Assembly (NCBI RefSeq): GCF_001017435.1 | Contig: NZ_CP011371.1 | Location: 2,914,001-2,978,000, forward strand | Direction: 5' to 3' | From: Caldimonas brevitalea | GTDB taxonomy: Bacteria > Pseudomonadota > Gammaproteobacteria > Burkholderiales > Burkholderiaceae_C | Length of the DNA: 64,000 bases | Shown here: piece by piece, positions 1 through 9,212 of the stretch | Numbering within the stretch: position 1 is the first letter of the stretch | How the letters are laid out: each line of letters begins with the position of its first letter | Notes under the pieces: model-generated | Seen by the model: the letters and a program-made list of their open reading frames with translations, nothing else | The model's database searches: none | Told to the model about the DNA's origin: nothing | Program-made: the position numbers and the translations under genes

Positions 1-1
1 G

Positions 2-2026
2 GTGGCCAGCAAGCGCTTTTTGATCACGATCGGCGACCGCACCGTGGGCGGCCTGAACCATCGCGACCAGATGGTGGGCCCGTGGCAGGTGCCGGTGGCG
101 GACTGCGCCGTGACCCTAGCCGACTACGCCGGCTTCCGCGGCGAGGCGATGAGCATGGGCGAACGCACGCCGCTCGCCAGCCTCGACGCGCCGGCCTCCG
201 GCCGGATGGCCGTGGCGGAGGCCATCACCAACCTGCTGGCGGCGCCGATCGAGCTGCCGCGCGTCAAGCTGTCGTGCAACTGGATGGCCGCCTGCGGCGA
301 GGCCGGCGAAGACGCGGCGCTCTATGAGACGGTGCGGGCGGTGGGCATGGAGCTGTGCCCGGCGCTGGGGATTTCGGTGCCGGTGGGCAAGGATTCGTTG
401 TCGATGCGCACCCGCTGGCGCGACGGCGAGACCGAAAAGCAGGTCACCGCCCCGGTGTCGCTGATCGTCTCGGCCTTCGCGACGCTGGCCGACGTGCGCG
501 GCACCCTGACCCCGCAGTTGCGCACCGATGCCGGCGATACGACGCTGATCCTGGTCGATCTGGGGCAGGGCCGCAACCGCCTGGGCGGCTCGATGCTGGC
601 CCAGGTGCTGGGCCAGCCCGGCGACGCGGTGCCCGACCTGGACGACGCCGCGCTGCTGAAGCAGCTGGTCGAGGCGGTCAACCGCCTGCGCCGTGAAGAC
701 AAGCTGCTGGCCTACCACGACCGCTCCGACGGCGGCCTGTGGGCGGCGGTGTGCGAGATGGCGTTCGCCGGGCGCTGCGGCGTTTCGCTCAATGTCGACA
801 TGTTGGTCACCGAAGGCGACGGCATCGCCGACAGTCGGGCCGAATACGGCGATTCTAAGAACTGGGCCACCCAGGTGGTCGCACGCCGGCACGAGCTGAC
901 GCTGCGCGCGCTGTTCGCCGAGGAAATCGGCGTGGTGCTGCAGGTGCGCGCCGGGCAGCGCGACGAAGTGCTGCAGACGCTGCGCGAGTTCGGCCTGTCG
1001 CGCCACAGCCATGTGATCGGCAAGCCCAACGACCGGCGCGTGGTCGAGGTCTGGCGCGACACCAAGGTGCAGTACTCGGCGCCGTTGACCGAGTTGCTGA
1101 AGGCCTGGGACGACGTGTCGTGGCGCATCGCGCGGCTGCGCGACAACCCGGTCTGCGCCGACAGCGAGCGCGACGCGGTGCTGCGCGAGGACGACCCGGG
1201 CCTGCACCTGTCCCTCACGTTTGACCCGAACGAGAACGTCGCCGCGCCCTTCATCGGCAAGGCGCGGCCCAAGGTGGCGATCCTGCGGGAGCAGGGCGTC
1301 AACTCGCATCTCGAGATGGCTTATGCGATGTCGCAGGCCGGCTTCGACGCGCACGACGTGCACATGAGCGATCTGCAAAGCGGCGGCGCCCGGCTGGACC
1401 AGTTCCAGGGTGTGGTCGCCTGCGGCGGCTTCAGCTACGGCGACACGCTGGGCGCCGGCGAGGGCTGGGCGCGCTCGATCATGTTCAACCCGCGGCTGGC
1501 CGAGCAGTTCGCGGCGTTTTTCGGCCGCAGCGACACCTTCGCGCTGGGCGTGTGCAACGGCTGCCAGATGATGGCGGCGTTGGCGCCCATCATCCCCGGC
1601 GCCCAGGCCTGGCCCAAGTTCACCCGCAACAAGAGCGAGCAGTTCGAGGCCCGGCTCAGCCTGGTCGAGGTGCTCGACAGCCCGTCGGTCTTCTTCGCGG
1701 GCATGGCCGGCAGCCGCTTGCCGGTGGCCGTCGCGCATGGCGAGGGGTACGCCGATTTCTCGCAGCGCGGCAACCCCGACCAGGTGGTGCGCGCGATGCG
1801 GTTTGTCGACAATCACGGCCTGGCGACCGAAAACTACCCGGCGAACCCCAACGGCAGCCCCGGCGGTCTGACCGCGGTGACCACGGCCGACGGGCGCTTC
1901 ACGGTGCTGATGCCGCACGCCGAGCGGGTGTTCCGCAACGTGCAGATGAGCTGGAGCGGCGGTGACCCGAGCGCGGCCAGCCCGTGGATGCGGATGTTCC
2001 GCAACGCGCGCAAGTGGGTGGGGTGA
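2..2026 (+). CDS. purL: Phosphoribosylformylglycinamidine synthase (C-terminal part)
   Basis: This enzyme performs the fourth step of purine synthesis in the cytoplasm, the ATP- and glutamine-dependent amidation of FGAR to FGAM. The gene is cut by the left edge of the window. About 674 C-terminal residues are present of the roughly 1,300 expected for the large single-chain proteobacterial form. Visible parts are the second AIRS-like half ([18 protein letters not shown]) and a full class I glutamine amidotransferase domain from about residue 420. That domain has the nucleophile in GVCNGCQMM (Cys518 of the visible part) and the catalytic His in MPHAERVFR (His639, Glu641). The reading frame is already open at base 2, so the apparent GTG there is not a start. 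Confidence 0.97.
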   Translation: MASKRFLITIGDRTVGGLNHRDQMVGPWQVPVADCAVTLADYAGFRGEAMSMGERTPLASLDAPASGRMAVAEAITNLLAAPIELPRVKLSCNWMAACGEAGEDAALYETVRAVGMELCPALGISVPVGKDSLSMRTRWRDGETEKQVTAPVSLIVSAFATLADVRGTLTPQLRTDAGDTTLILVDLGQGRNRLGGSMLAQVLGQPGDAVPDLDDAALLKQLVEAVNRLRREDKLLAYHDRSDGGLWAAVCEMAFAGRCGVSLNVDMLVTEGDGIADSRAEYGDSKNWATQVVARRHELTLRALFAEEIGVVLQVRAGQRDEVLQTLREFGLSRHSHVIGKPNDRRVVEVWRDTKVQYSAPLTELLKAWDDVSWRIARLRDNPVCADSERDAVLREDDPGLHLSLTFDPNENVAAPFIGKARPKVAILREQGVNSHLEMAYAMSQAGFDAHDVHMSDLQSGGARLDQFQGVVACGGFSYGDTLGAGEGWARSIMFNPRLAEQFAAFFGRSDTFALGVCNGCQMMAALAPIIPGAQAWPKFTRNKSEQFEARLSLVEVLDSPSVFFAGMAGSRLPVAVAHGEGYADFSQRGNPDQVVRAMRFVDNHGLATENYPANPNGSPGGLTAVTTADGRFTVLMPHAERVFRNVQMSWSGGDPSAASPWMRMFRNARKWVG

Positions 2027-2057
2027 CGCGCTCAGTCGCTGCCGCGGCCGGCTGAGT

Positions 2058-2651
2058 TCAACCGCCTGCGCGCCCCAGGGCGCGCAGCTTGGCCACCCAT
2101 TCGGCACGGTCGGCGCTGTCCATCGCGTCGACCGAGCCGATCAGCGTTTCGCGCACCGGCGCGAAGCCGACGAAGGCGAGGATGTTGCGCTCCAGCGCCT
2201 TGACGCTGTGGGCGCCGAAAAACCAGCGGTAGACACGTGCTGGCATGCCCATCGTGACCACCACCCGGGCCGACCGGCCCGCCAGCAGCTTGGTCGTCAG
2301 CGGGTTGCGGCGATCGGCCGGTACCGCGAAGCCGGGCCGGGCCACCTGTTCCAGAAAGCCTTTCAGCAAGGCCGGCATGTCGCCCAGCCACAGCGGGAAC
2401 ACCAACACCACATGCTCGGCCCACAGGATGTCTTGCTGCACCGGCGCCAGCGCTGGGGGCAAACAGGCCTCGTTTTCCCATTCCTGCTGGCTGCGCAACA
2501 GTGGAAAGTCGAGGCTGGCCACCGGCACGTGCCGCAACTCGTGGTCGGCCTCGGCGCAGCCTTCGGCGTAGGCCTGCTGCAATGCATGGCAGAAGTGGGC
2601 GGCGTGGGGATCGGGGTGACCCTGGATCAGCAGGATGCGCTTCTTGTGCAT
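2058..2651 (-). CDS. NAD(P)H-dependent flavodoxin-fold oxidoreductase (quinone reductase family)
   Basis: A 197-residue cytoplasmic FMN/FAD-binding reductase of the Flavodoxin_2 family, which carries out two-electron reduction of quinones or similar electrophiles. The N-terminus has the beta-strand and phosphate-binding loop of the fold (RILLIQGHPDPHA). The family signature FPLWLGDMPALLKGFLEQV lies near residues 94-112, and the length is normal for the family. It is convergent with purL, only about 30 bases away. A TetR-family gene follows on the same strand side 141 bases upstream, and nothing in the sequence shows that this regulator controls it. The physiological substrate cannot be read from the sequence. 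Confidence 0.85.
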   Translation of the reverse strand: MHKKRILLIQGHPDPHAAHFCHALQQAYAEGCAEADHELRHVPVASLDFPLLRSQQEWENEACLPPALAPVQQDILWAEHVVLVFPLWLGDMPALLKGFLEQVARPGFAVPADRRNPLTTKLLAGRSARVVVTMGMPARVYRWFFGAHSVKALERNILAFVGFAPVRETLIGSVDAMDSADRAEWVAKLRALGRAGG

Positions 2652-2792
2652 GACGGCCTCCTCGAGCGGGCGCTGTTGATCTTCCCGGTCGCCGCGCGGG
2701 GCGGCTTGACTTAACGCAAGCCGGAGCCGCCGTGGATCGAGCCGTGGCGGCTGCCCGCTGCCGTCACACGCCCTCGGTGGCCGACTCCCGCC

Positions 2793-3395
2793 CTACAAAT
2801 GGGCGTCGATCACCGCCCGGATGAGCCGCGACGCCGGCGCTGTCAGCGTCTGCAGCTCGGGCACCCGGTCATTCTCGATGGCCTGCAGCACCCATTCATG
2901 GATCGCGCCGACCAGCGCGGTCGCCGTCGCGTCGCCCAGGCCGGGGGAGGGTGCTTCGCCCGTCGAGCCGTTGACCACCGCCACGATGAAGTCGGCCAGC
3001 GCCTGGTGCGTGCGCCTGCGGGCGCGCAGGCCGCGGGTGCCGAGCGCGAGGATTTCGATGAACAACGTGCGCAGCAGCAGCGGGTTGCACGCCAGCGCGC
3101 CCAAGTAGGCGCCGACCGCCTGTTCGACCTGCACATGCCAGTCGCGCTGAGGATCGACCGTGGCGCGGAGCACCGACAAGGCCTGCTCGCTGGCGGACTC
3201 GTACAGCGCCACCAGGCAATCGGGCTTGCTGTCGAAGTGTTCGTAGAAGGTGCGTTTCGAGACCCTCGCTTCGGCCGCGATGTCGGCAATGGTGGTGTCG
3301 GCGTAGCCCCTGGCGGCAACACAGGCCGCCATCGCTTCCATCAGGCGCGTCTTGTGTTCGTTGAGCACTGGTTCGATGTCTTTGCTGTTCCCCAT
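2793..3395 (-). CDS. TetR/AcrR family transcriptional regulator
   Basis: A 200-residue one-component repressor. The N-terminal helix-turn-helix is clear (IADIAAEARVSKRTFYEHF, about residues 37-55) and is followed by the usual poorly conserved ligand-binding helical domain. The gene is divergent from the metal-dependent hydrolase gene at 3534. The 138-base gap holds two similar palindromes with GGTACT/AGTACC arms. The simplest inference is that this protein represses both itself and its divergent neighbour and releases them on binding an unknown hydrophobic ligand. The 14-residue N-terminal arm before the helix-turn-helix is normal for the family. Confidence 0.88.
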   Translation of the reverse strand: MGNSKDIEPVLNEHKTRLMEAMAACVAARGYADTTIADIAAEARVSKRTFYEHFDSKPDCLVALYESASEQALSVLRATVDPQRDWHVQVEQAVGAYLGALACNPLLLRTLFIEILALGTRGLRARRRTHQALADFIVAVVNGSTGEAPSPGLGDATATALVGAIHEWVLQAIENDRVPELQTLTAPASRLIRAVIDAHL

Positions 3396-3423
3396 CGCTT
3401 CGAACTGTAATTCCCCTCCTCGC

Positions 3424-3441
3424 TGGTACTTGACAGTACCA
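3424..3441. promoter_or_regulatory. Operator-like palindrome 1 (TetR site candidate)
   Basis: Perfect inverted repeat with arms TGGTACT and AGTACCA around a 4-base centre (TGAC). It sits 28 bases upstream of the TetR gene start, in the divergent intergenic region. Geometry and location are typical for a TetR-family operator. Binding by the neighbouring regulator is inferred. Confidence 0.6.
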
Positions 3442-3467
3442 CGACCGCTTGGCAGAGTAGATCTCGT

Positions 3468-3485
3468 TGGTACTGATAGGTACCG
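3468..3485. promoter_or_regulatory. Operator-like palindrome 2 (TetR site candidate)
   Basis: A second copy of the same motif: left arm TGGTACT, centre GATA, right arm GGTACCG, so the GTACC core of the right arm is conserved. It starts 44 bases after the first copy, about four helical turns, and lies 48 bases before the hydrolase start codon. Confidence 0.55.
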
Positions 3486-3533
3486 GGTGTCGCCCGCGCC
3501 GGCGCGCTAGATTTAGAGAACGAGGAGTGCGTG

Positions 3534-4358
3534 ATGACCGAGTTGGTGGTGCGTCGTCTGTTGATCGACCTGGAGCAGCCGTTCGTGCGCTACTGGAACG
3601 GGGGTGACCCCTTCCGTACCGCTTTTCTCAACGCTTTGTCGATGAGTTTCCCGGTCGGCGAGCAGTTTTTCATCGATTCGGTGCGCAGCGGCCTGAAGGC
3701 GCTCCCGCCGGCGCAGCGCGAGCGCTTCGAGCGCGAAGTCCAGGGGTTCGTCGGGCAGGAGGCCACCCACCGGCGCATCCACGGCTTGTACAACGGCCAT
3801 CTCGAACGTCAGGGCTACCGCAACACCTGGGCCGGCCGGGCTAAGAAGCGCATCGAGCGCATGAAGGGGCTGGAAGTGCGGCATCACCTGGCGGTCACCG
3901 CGGCCTACGAGCATTTCACCGCCATCCTGGCCGAGTTCCTGCTGGCCCACCCGGAGGTGATCGGCGACGACGAGCCGCGTCTGAAGACGATGTGGATGTG
4001 GCATGCGGCCGAAGAGTCGGAGCACAAGAGCACGGCCTTCGACCTCTACCAGGCGCTCGGTGGCAACCACAAATGGCGCATGCGCTGGTTCCATCTCATC
4101 ACCCTGTATTTCATCGTGGATGTCTTGCGGCAGACGGCGCGCAACCTGTGGCGCGACAGTCAGTTGTTCAAGTGGCGCACCTGGAAGAGCGCCGCCGACT
4201 TCCTGTTCGGGCCGGTGGGGATGGTGCGGTTGACGCGTGCGCCGTGGCGCGCCTACAAGTCCGAGGGTTTCCACCCGGCGCAGCAGGAAAGCGATTTGTC
4301 GCGGCGCTGGCTGCAAGCGCATGCGCAGCAGTACACGGTGGTGGGGCAGGGGCGCTGA
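3534..4358 (+). CDS. Metal-dependent hydrolase (PF10118-type, ferritin-like diiron fold)
   Basis: A 274-residue protein of the family annotated as predicted metal-dependent hydrolases. Conserved acidic and His residues occur in the pattern expected of a four-helix diiron-like centre: GEQFF, QEATHRRIH, YEHFTAILAEF and WHAAEESEHK. The substrate is unknown for the family. ATG at 3534 is preferred over GTG at 3531 because GAGGAG ends about seven bases before it. The gene is divergent from a TetR regulator with paired operator-like palindromes between them, so expression is probably ligand-inducible. Confidence 0.82.
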   Translation: MTELVVRRLLIDLEQPFVRYWNGGDPFRTAFLNALSMSFPVGEQFFIDSVRSGLKALPPAQRERFEREVQGFVGQEATHRRIHGLYNGHLERQGYRNTWAGRAKKRIERMKGLEVRHHLAVTAAYEHFTAILAEFLLAHPEVIGDDEPRLKTMWMWHAAEESEHKSTAFDLYQALGGNHKWRMRWFHLITLYFIVDVLRQTARNLWRDSQLFKWRTWKSAADFLFGPVGMVRLTRAPWRAYKSEGFHPAQQESDLSRRWLQAHAQQYTVVGQGR

Positions 4359-4418
4359 TGAGGCCTGTGGCGGCGGCGGCTTTCCTCGCTTGCCGCGGCA
4401 AATCCGCCGCGCCGCGCT

Positions 4419-6395
4419 TCAGCGGGCCGCGGGCGGGCGGTCCGGCTTCGACTTGTAGAACGTGATCGGCGCTGCCGGCACCTGCTGGAGCACCGAGCGC
4501 TTGATCTTGCCCACCACGTGCATTTCGCAGGGCTTGCAGTCGAAGCGCAGCGTCAATTTCTCTTTGCCATTGACGAGGGTCAGGGGCTCTGCCTTGATGG
4601 TGCCCTGGACGCCCTGCACCCCTTTGGCCTGTTTCGGGCACAAGCTCAGCGAATACCGCACGCAGTGCTTGGTGATCATCAGCGACACCTCGCCCAGCTC
4701 TTCGTGCGACTCGTAGGCCGCGTCGATCACCTTGACGCCATGGCGGGCGTAGAAGTCGCGGGCCTTGTGGTTGAACACGTTGGCGAGGTAGGTGAGGCTG
4801 TCGTCGGGATAAGCCACGGGAGGCTCGACGCGGGCACGGGGGAGCGGACGCGGATAGGCGTTCGCCCGGGCCGCTTCGAGCGCTGCCACCGCGTCGCGCC
4901 GCAGTTGGTTGACCGCCGAGGCCGGCAAGAAGGGGACCTCGGCCAGGTGCAGCTGCAGCTCGGTGGCCTCGAAGATCGTGCCGCCCAGCTTCTGCAGGTG
5001 TTCACGCAGCGCGGCTTCGGCCTTCGCTGGATCGTTGGCAGCGGCGAGCGGCTGGGCCAGCCGGGCCTCGCCGCGGTGGCCGTCTTCGTCCTGCAGCCGC
5101 AGCCGGCAGCCGGAGGTCGAGGCCTCGAAGTGCATCGACACCGCAATGCGGCGTTCGCTGGATTTCTTCTCGAGCGTGCGGTCCCAGGCGATGTCGCGGT
5201 TGCGGTGCACCTCGGTGCCGGGGCGCAAGTCCTTCAGCGACGCCACCGGCTCGTTCGGGAACACCCGCCACACGCCCGCACCTTCCGCGCCGTCGACGCG
5301 CTCGGCGCGATTCACCTGCACGCCGACCAGTTCGCGCTGCAGGTCGAAGTAGCTCAGCCCGTCGCCGTTGTGCAGCTCGGTCGTGCTCTCCAGCTCGAAA
5401 TGGCCGGGCGCGACCCGAGTCACCCAGCCGACCGGCAGGCCGGCGTGTTTGGGCGAATCGAAGGCGCCGATGTCTTGCTGGCGGCCGTTGACGAAATAGT
5501 CGGTCGAGCCGCGGTTGAAATTGCGGTCGGGGTCGGGCGTGAAGAAATGGCGCGTGCGGCCGCTCGAGGCGGGCCGCAGACCGACGCGCTGTGCCATCAG
5601 GTCGTCGAGCAGGCGGCGGTAGTGGGCGGTGATGTTCTTCACATAGCCCATGTCCTTGTAGCGGCCCTCGATCTTGAAGGAGCGGATGCCGGCATCGACC
5701 AGCGCCGCGAGGTTGTCGGCCTGGTTGTTGTCCTTCATCGACAGCACGTGGCTCTGGTGCGCGACGACACGGCCCTGCGCATCGGTGACGTTGTAGGGCA
5801 GCCGACAGGCTTGCGAACAATCGCCGCGGTTGGCGCTGCGCCCGGTGTGCGCGTGGCTGATGAAACACTGGCCGCTGTAGGCCACGCACAAGGCGCCGTG
5901 GACGAAAAACTCGAGCACGCAGTCGGTCTGGGCGGCGATGGCGCGGATCTGCGGCAGCGTCAGCTCGCGCGCGAGCACGATCTGCGCAAAGCCGACGTCC
6001 TGCAGAAAGCGCGCCTTCTCGACGCTGCGGATGTCGGTCTGGGTGCTGGCGTGCAGCTGGATCGGCGGCAGGTCGAGTTCGAGCAGACCCATGTCCTGCA
6101 CGATCAGCGCGTCGGCCCCGGCCTCGTAGACCTGGTGGATCAGCTTGCGCGCCGGCTCTAGTTCGTCGTCGCGCAAGATGGTGTTGAGCGTGACGAAGAT
6201 CTTGGCGCCGAACCGGTGCGCGTGTTTCACCAGCCGCTCGATGTCGGCCACCTCGTTGGTGGCACCCGCCCGCGCCCCGAAAGAAGGCCCGCCGATGTAG
6301 ACGGCATCGGCACCGTGGTTGACGGCCTCGATGCCGATGTCGGCGTTCTTGGCCGGCGACAGCAGCTCGAGCGGATGGAGGTCGTGGGGGGTCAT
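4419..6395 (-). CDS. rlhA: 23S rRNA 5-hydroxycytidine synthase, U32 peptidase family
   Basis: Predicted to hydroxylate C2501 of 23S rRNA, the role of E. coli RlhA (formerly YdcP). The 658-residue length matches E. coli RlhA (about 653) rather than the shorter TrhP/YegQ (about 450). The N-terminus LELLSPAKNADIGIEA, the cysteine-rich U32 signature near residues 165-190 (AYSGQCFISHAHTGRSAN, RGDCSQACRLP) and the C-terminal cysteines (CPKQAKG, FDCKPCEMHVVGKIK) are all present. These Cys residues probably ligate an iron-sulfur cluster. The open frame continues upstream, but ATG at 6395 (MTPHDLHP) aligns with the family start. The gene is divergent from the DUF1624 gene, 92 bases away. Confidence 0.9.
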   Translation of the reverse strand: MTPHDLHPLELLSPAKNADIGIEAVNHGADAVYIGGPSFGARAGATNEVADIERLVKHAHRFGAKIFVTLNTILRDDELEPARKLIHQVYEAGADALIVQDMGLLELDLPPIQLHASTQTDIRSVEKARFLQDVGFAQIVLARELTLPQIRAIAAQTDCVLEFFVHGALCVAYSGQCFISHAHTGRSANRGDCSQACRLPYNVTDAQGRVVAHQSHVLSMKDNNQADNLAALVDAGIRSFKIEGRYKDMGYVKNITAHYRRLLDDLMAQRVGLRPASSGRTRHFFTPDPDRNFNRGSTDYFVNGRQQDIGAFDSPKHAGLPVGWVTRVAPGHFELESTTELHNGDGLSYFDLQRELVGVQVNRAERVDGAEGAGVWRVFPNEPVASLKDLRPGTEVHRNRDIAWDRTLEKKSSERRIAVSMHFEASTSGCRLRLQDEDGHRGEARLAQPLAAANDPAKAEAALREHLQKLGGTIFEATELQLHLAEVPFLPASAVNQLRRDAVAALEAARANAYPRPLPRARVEPPVAYPDDSLTYLANVFNHKARDFYARHGVKVIDAAYESHEELGEVSLMITKHCVRYSLSLCPKQAKGVQGVQGTIKAEPLTLVNGKEKLTLRFDCKPCEMHVVGKIKRSVLQQVPAAPITFYKSKPDRPPAAR

Positions 6396-6487
6396 GGCGA
6401 CGGCGCCGGGGACGGCGAAGAAAAGCCAATCCGCAAGTGTATCCAGACGCTTGCGGAAGCAGCGCGGCGGCCCTGCACAATGATGGG

Positions 6488-7270
6488 ATGAACGTTGCCG
6501 CCCCTCCCGCTGCTCACCCCGATGTCGCCACCGGCGCCGCCCCCAAGCCGCCAGGATCTGCCACACGTTTCGACCGGCTCGACGCCTTGCGTGCCGCGGC
6601 CATCTTGTGGATGGCGGCGTTCCACTTCTGTTTTGATCTCAACTACTTCCGCCTGATCCCCAAGCAGAACTTCTATACCGACCCGGTCTGGACCTGGCAG
6701 CGCACCTGCATCGTCTCGGTGTTTTTGTTCTGCGCCGGCCTCGGGCAGGCGGTGGCGTGGCAGCAGGGCCAGGGGTGGCGGCGCTTCTGGCGACGCTGGG
6801 CGCAAGTGGCGGGGTGTGCGCTGTTGGTCACTGCCGGCTCCTATGTGATGTTCCCGAAGAGCTATATCTACTTCGGGGTGTTGCATGGCATCGCCGTGAT
6901 GCTGATCCTGACGCGGCTGACCGCGGGCTGGGGCCGCTGGTTGTGGCCGCTGGGCCTGGTTGCCATCGTGTTGCCGCAGTTCGTGCAGCACCGGTTTTTC
7001 GAAGCGCCGTGGATCAACTGGACCGGGCTGGTGACCCGCAAGCCGGTCACCGAAGACTATGTGCCGCTGCTGCCGTGGTTGGGGGTGATGTGGTGGGGCA
7101 TGGCGGCGGGGCAGTGGGTGTTGAGGCAGCGTGCCGGCTGGATGACCGGCCCGCTGCCGGACCGTTTACATCCGTTGGCCGTGCTCGGGCGTTGGAGCTT
7201 GAGCTTCTACATGCTGCACCAGCCGGTGTTCATCGGGCTGCTGTCGGCGTGGGTGTGGTTGACCCGCTGA
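6488..7270 (+). CDS. DUF1624 / heparan-alpha-glucosaminide N-acetyltransferase-like membrane protein
   Basis: A 260-residue polytopic inner-membrane protein. The family signature RLDALRAAAILWMAAFHFCF lies near residues 34-53, and about six to seven hydrophobic segments follow. Proteins with this domain are related to lysosomal acyltransferases, but the bacterial acceptor is unknown. The ATG at 6488 (MNVAAPP) is used; an in-frame upstream start at 6437 would overlap the divergent rlhA promoter region. The N-terminal 30 residues are Pro/Ala-rich and unlikely to be structured. A perfect bidirectional terminator follows at 7323. Confidence 0.78.
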   Translation: MNVAAPPAAHPDVATGAAPKPPGSATRFDRLDALRAAAILWMAAFHFCFDLNYFRLIPKQNFYTDPVWTWQRTCIVSVFLFCAGLGQAVAWQQGQGWRRFWRRWAQVAGCALLVTAGSYVMFPKSYIYFGVLHGIAVMLILTRLTAGWGRWLWPLGLVAIVLPQFVQHRFFEAPWINWTGLVTRKPVTEDYVPLLPWLGVMWWGMAAGQWVLRQRAGWMTGPLPDRLHPLAVLGRWSLSFYMLHQPVFIGLLSAWVWLTR

Positions 7271-7322
7271 GCGGTTGAGTGCCCAGTGGCGATAGGCAAG
7301 GCGTGTTGCCGCACCGGAATGC

Positions 7323-7346
7323 AAAAGGCGCCTTGCGGCGCCTTTT
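7323..7346. terminator. Bidirectional Rho-independent terminator
   Basis: Perfect stem AAAAGGCGCC / GGCGCCTTTT around a TTGC loop, with A-tract and T-tract forming part of the stem. It sits between the convergent DUF1624 and PPIase genes and should end transcripts from both sides. Confidence 0.9.
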
Positions 7347-7369
7347 GAGAGAACAGCGTCAGCCCCGCA

Positions 7370-8179
7370 TCACTGCTGGAACTTGTAGTCCGTCTTCGCG
7401 CCGTTGCGCAGGTCGTCGCGGAACTTGGCGATCTTCTGCTGGGTCAGGCTCTGCTGGATCTGCGGCTTGACCTCTTCGAGCGGCGGCACCTGGGCGGCGC
7501 GCACGTCTTCGAGCTTGATGATGTGGTAGCCGAACTGCGACTTGACCGGCTCTTGCGTGACCTGGCCCTTCTGCAGCTTGGTCATGGCTGCCGAGAACTC
7601 GGGCACGTAGCTGCCCGCGGCAGCCCAGTCGAGGTCGCCGCCATTGGTGGCGGAGCCGGTGTCCTTCGAATTCTTCTTGGCCAGGTCTTCGAACTTGGCG
7701 CCACCCTTGATCTGCGCGATCAGCTTCTTGGCCTGGTCTTCCTTCTCGACCAGGATGTGGCGGGCGCGGTATTCCTTGTCGCCGGCCTGGCCCTTGAACT
7801 TGTCGTACTCGGCCTTGATCTCGGCGTCGGTGACGGGGTTGTTCTTCTGGTAGTCGGCGAACAGTTCGCGGATCAGCAGCGTCTGCCGGGCCAGCTCGAG
7901 CTGCTGCTTGTAGTTGTCAGAGGCGTTCAGGCCACGCTTCTCGGCTTCCTGCATGAAGATTTCGCGCAGCACGACCTCGTCCTTCACCTGGCGCTCGATG
8001 TCGGGAGTCATCGGCTGGCCTTGCTTGGAGATCTGGCTGATCAGCGCGTCGGCACGCTCCTTGGGCACCGACTTGCCGTTCACGACGGCGATGTTCTGGG
8101 CCGACGCGGCCATCGGGGCCAGCAGGGCGGCGCTAAGAGCCAGCGACAACGCGCCGAACGCGAAATTCGTTTTCTTCAT
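7370..8179 (-). CDS. Parvulin-type peptidyl-prolyl cis-trans isomerase, periplasmic
   Basis: A 269-residue PpiC/SurA-like foldase. A Sec signal peptide covers residues 1-27 (hydrophobic ALSLALSAALLA, cleavage at ASA-QN). A SurA_N-like helical region (about 30-125) follows, then one parvulin domain (about 135-230) with RARHILVE, GGDLDW and SQFGYHIIKLEDV. It probably assists folding of outer-membrane or periplasmic proteins. It is the last gene of the leftward run after bolA, 86 bases downstream of it, and ends just before the terminator at 7323. Confidence 0.9.
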   Translation of the reverse strand: MKKTNFAFGALSLALSAALLAPMAASAQNIAVVNGKSVPKERADALISQISKQGQPMTPDIERQVKDEVVLREIFMQEAEKRGLNASDNYKQQLELARQTLLIRELFADYQKNNPVTDAEIKAEYDKFKGQAGDKEYRARHILVEKEDQAKKLIAQIKGGAKFEDLAKKNSKDTGSATNGGDLDWAAAGSYVPEFSAAMTKLQKGQVTQEPVKSQFGYHIIKLEDVRAAQVPPLEEVKPQIQQSLTQQKIAKFRDDLRNGAKTDYKFQQ

Positions 8180-8265
8180 CGAAACCTCTCTTTGGAATGG
8201 GGGGAGATGCCAGCGTTGGACACCGTGGCGCGCTGCGCGTCAGCAGGCAGCACCGATGCTGTGGA

Positions 8266-8532
8266 TCAAACTTCGTCGGGCGCGTGGGCCTGAATGGCGA
8301 GGGCGTGAATGCCCTGGGGAATCAAAGGCATCAAAGAACTATACACGAGGCGATGTCGGGCGATGCGTGACAAACCGAAAAAGCGTTCGCTCACGATGCG
8401 CACCGAAAAATGCCGCCCCTCGCGGGCGCCAGCATGGCCTGCATGCAAATGGCTGTCGTCCTGCACCTCGAGTTGCCGGGGCTGGAAACTCTCGCGCAGG
8501 GCGGCCTCGATCTGGCTTGCGCTCACCGCCAT
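8266..8532 (-). CDS. bolA: BolA family protein
   Basis: An 88-residue BolA-fold protein. The family core SERFFGLSRIARHRLVYSSL is present, along with the conserved His residues of the beta-helix-beta motif. BolA proteins partner with monothiol glutaredoxins and [2Fe-2S] clusters and influence stress responses and morphology. The start at 8532 lies two bases past the yciB stop, so the two are almost certainly co-transcribed. The length is normal. It lies between yciB and a periplasmic PPIase, an order recalled as common in Burkholderiales. Confidence 0.9.
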   Translation of the reverse strand: MAVSASQIEAALRESFQPRQLEVQDDSHLHAGHAGAREGRHFSVRIVSERFFGLSRIARHRLVYSSLMPLIPQGIHALAIQAHAPDEV

Positions 8533-8534
8533 CG

Positions 8535-9161
8535 TCAGGGCTGCCCTTCGTTTTTCAGGTGACGGCTCAGGTACACACCCTGGCCCAACATGAACAACAA
8601 CATCAGGCCCATGCCGCCGAACAGTTTGAAATTGACCCAGGTCGCCGTCGAATAACTGTAGGCGACGTAGATGTTGAGCAGACCCATCAGACCGAAAAAC
8701 GCGATCCAGGCAAAGTTCAGCCGCTGCCATACCGGCGCAGGCAGTTCGATCTGCGTGCCCATCAACGCCTGCAGCAAATTGCGGCGGAACAGGGTATGGC
8801 TGATCCAGAATGCGGCGCCCATCACCCAATACAGCACGCTGGGCTTCCACTTGATAAAGGTTTCGCTGTGGAACCAGATGGTCGCGCCGCCGAGCACGGT
8901 CACGAGCACCAGGCTGACCCACAACATCTTGTCGATCTTGCGGCGCCGCAGCAGGAGCCAGACGATCTGGGTGGCGGTGGCGAGGATCACCACCACCGTG
9001 GCCAGCAGCACCGGGGCTTCCTTGGGGCCGACGACACCGCCCGACACCAGAAAGCCGAACCAGTCGGTGGCGACCGTGGCGGCCCAGTCGGACCGGTTCT
9101 CGGCATACTTGAACATGCCGAAGAACAGAATCACCGGCAGGAAATCGAACAATAGCTTCAT
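8535..9161 (-). CDS. yciB: Inner membrane-spanning protein YciB (septation protein A)
   Basis: A 208-residue polytopic inner-membrane protein. The N-terminus MKLLFDFLPVILFFGMFKY is diagnostic for the YciB/IspZ family, and about six membrane segments can be counted. The motif WNxSE/FIKWKP is represented by SETFIKWKPSVLYW. The family is linked to cell-envelope integrity and septation. It is followed directly by bolA. It starts 51 bases after the msrB stop, so it may belong to the same leftward transcript as selO-msrB. Confidence 0.92.
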   Translation of the reverse strand: MKLLFDFLPVILFFGMFKYAENRSDWAATVATDWFGFLVSGGVVGPKEAPVLLATVVVILATATQIVWLLLRRRKIDKMLWVSLVLVTVLGGATIWFHSETFIKWKPSVLYWVMGAAFWISHTLFRRNLLQALMGTQIELPAPVWQRLNFAWIAFFGLMGLLNIYVAYSYSTATWVNFKLFGGMGLMLLFMLGQGVYLSRHLKNEGQP

Positions 9162-9212
9162 CGAATCTCGGGAGGTGCGAAGACGTGGGGCAGCAGGGAC
9201 CGGCGTCGCGGC

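Noticed and set aside
116..2107. Long open frame antisense to purL
   Set aside because: Typical GC-rich shadow: Arg/His/Ala-rich translation, no family features, fully overlapped by a clear purL.
4518..6161. Long open frame antisense to rlhA
   Set aside because: Shadow of a well-supported gene; no recognisable domain and no SD.
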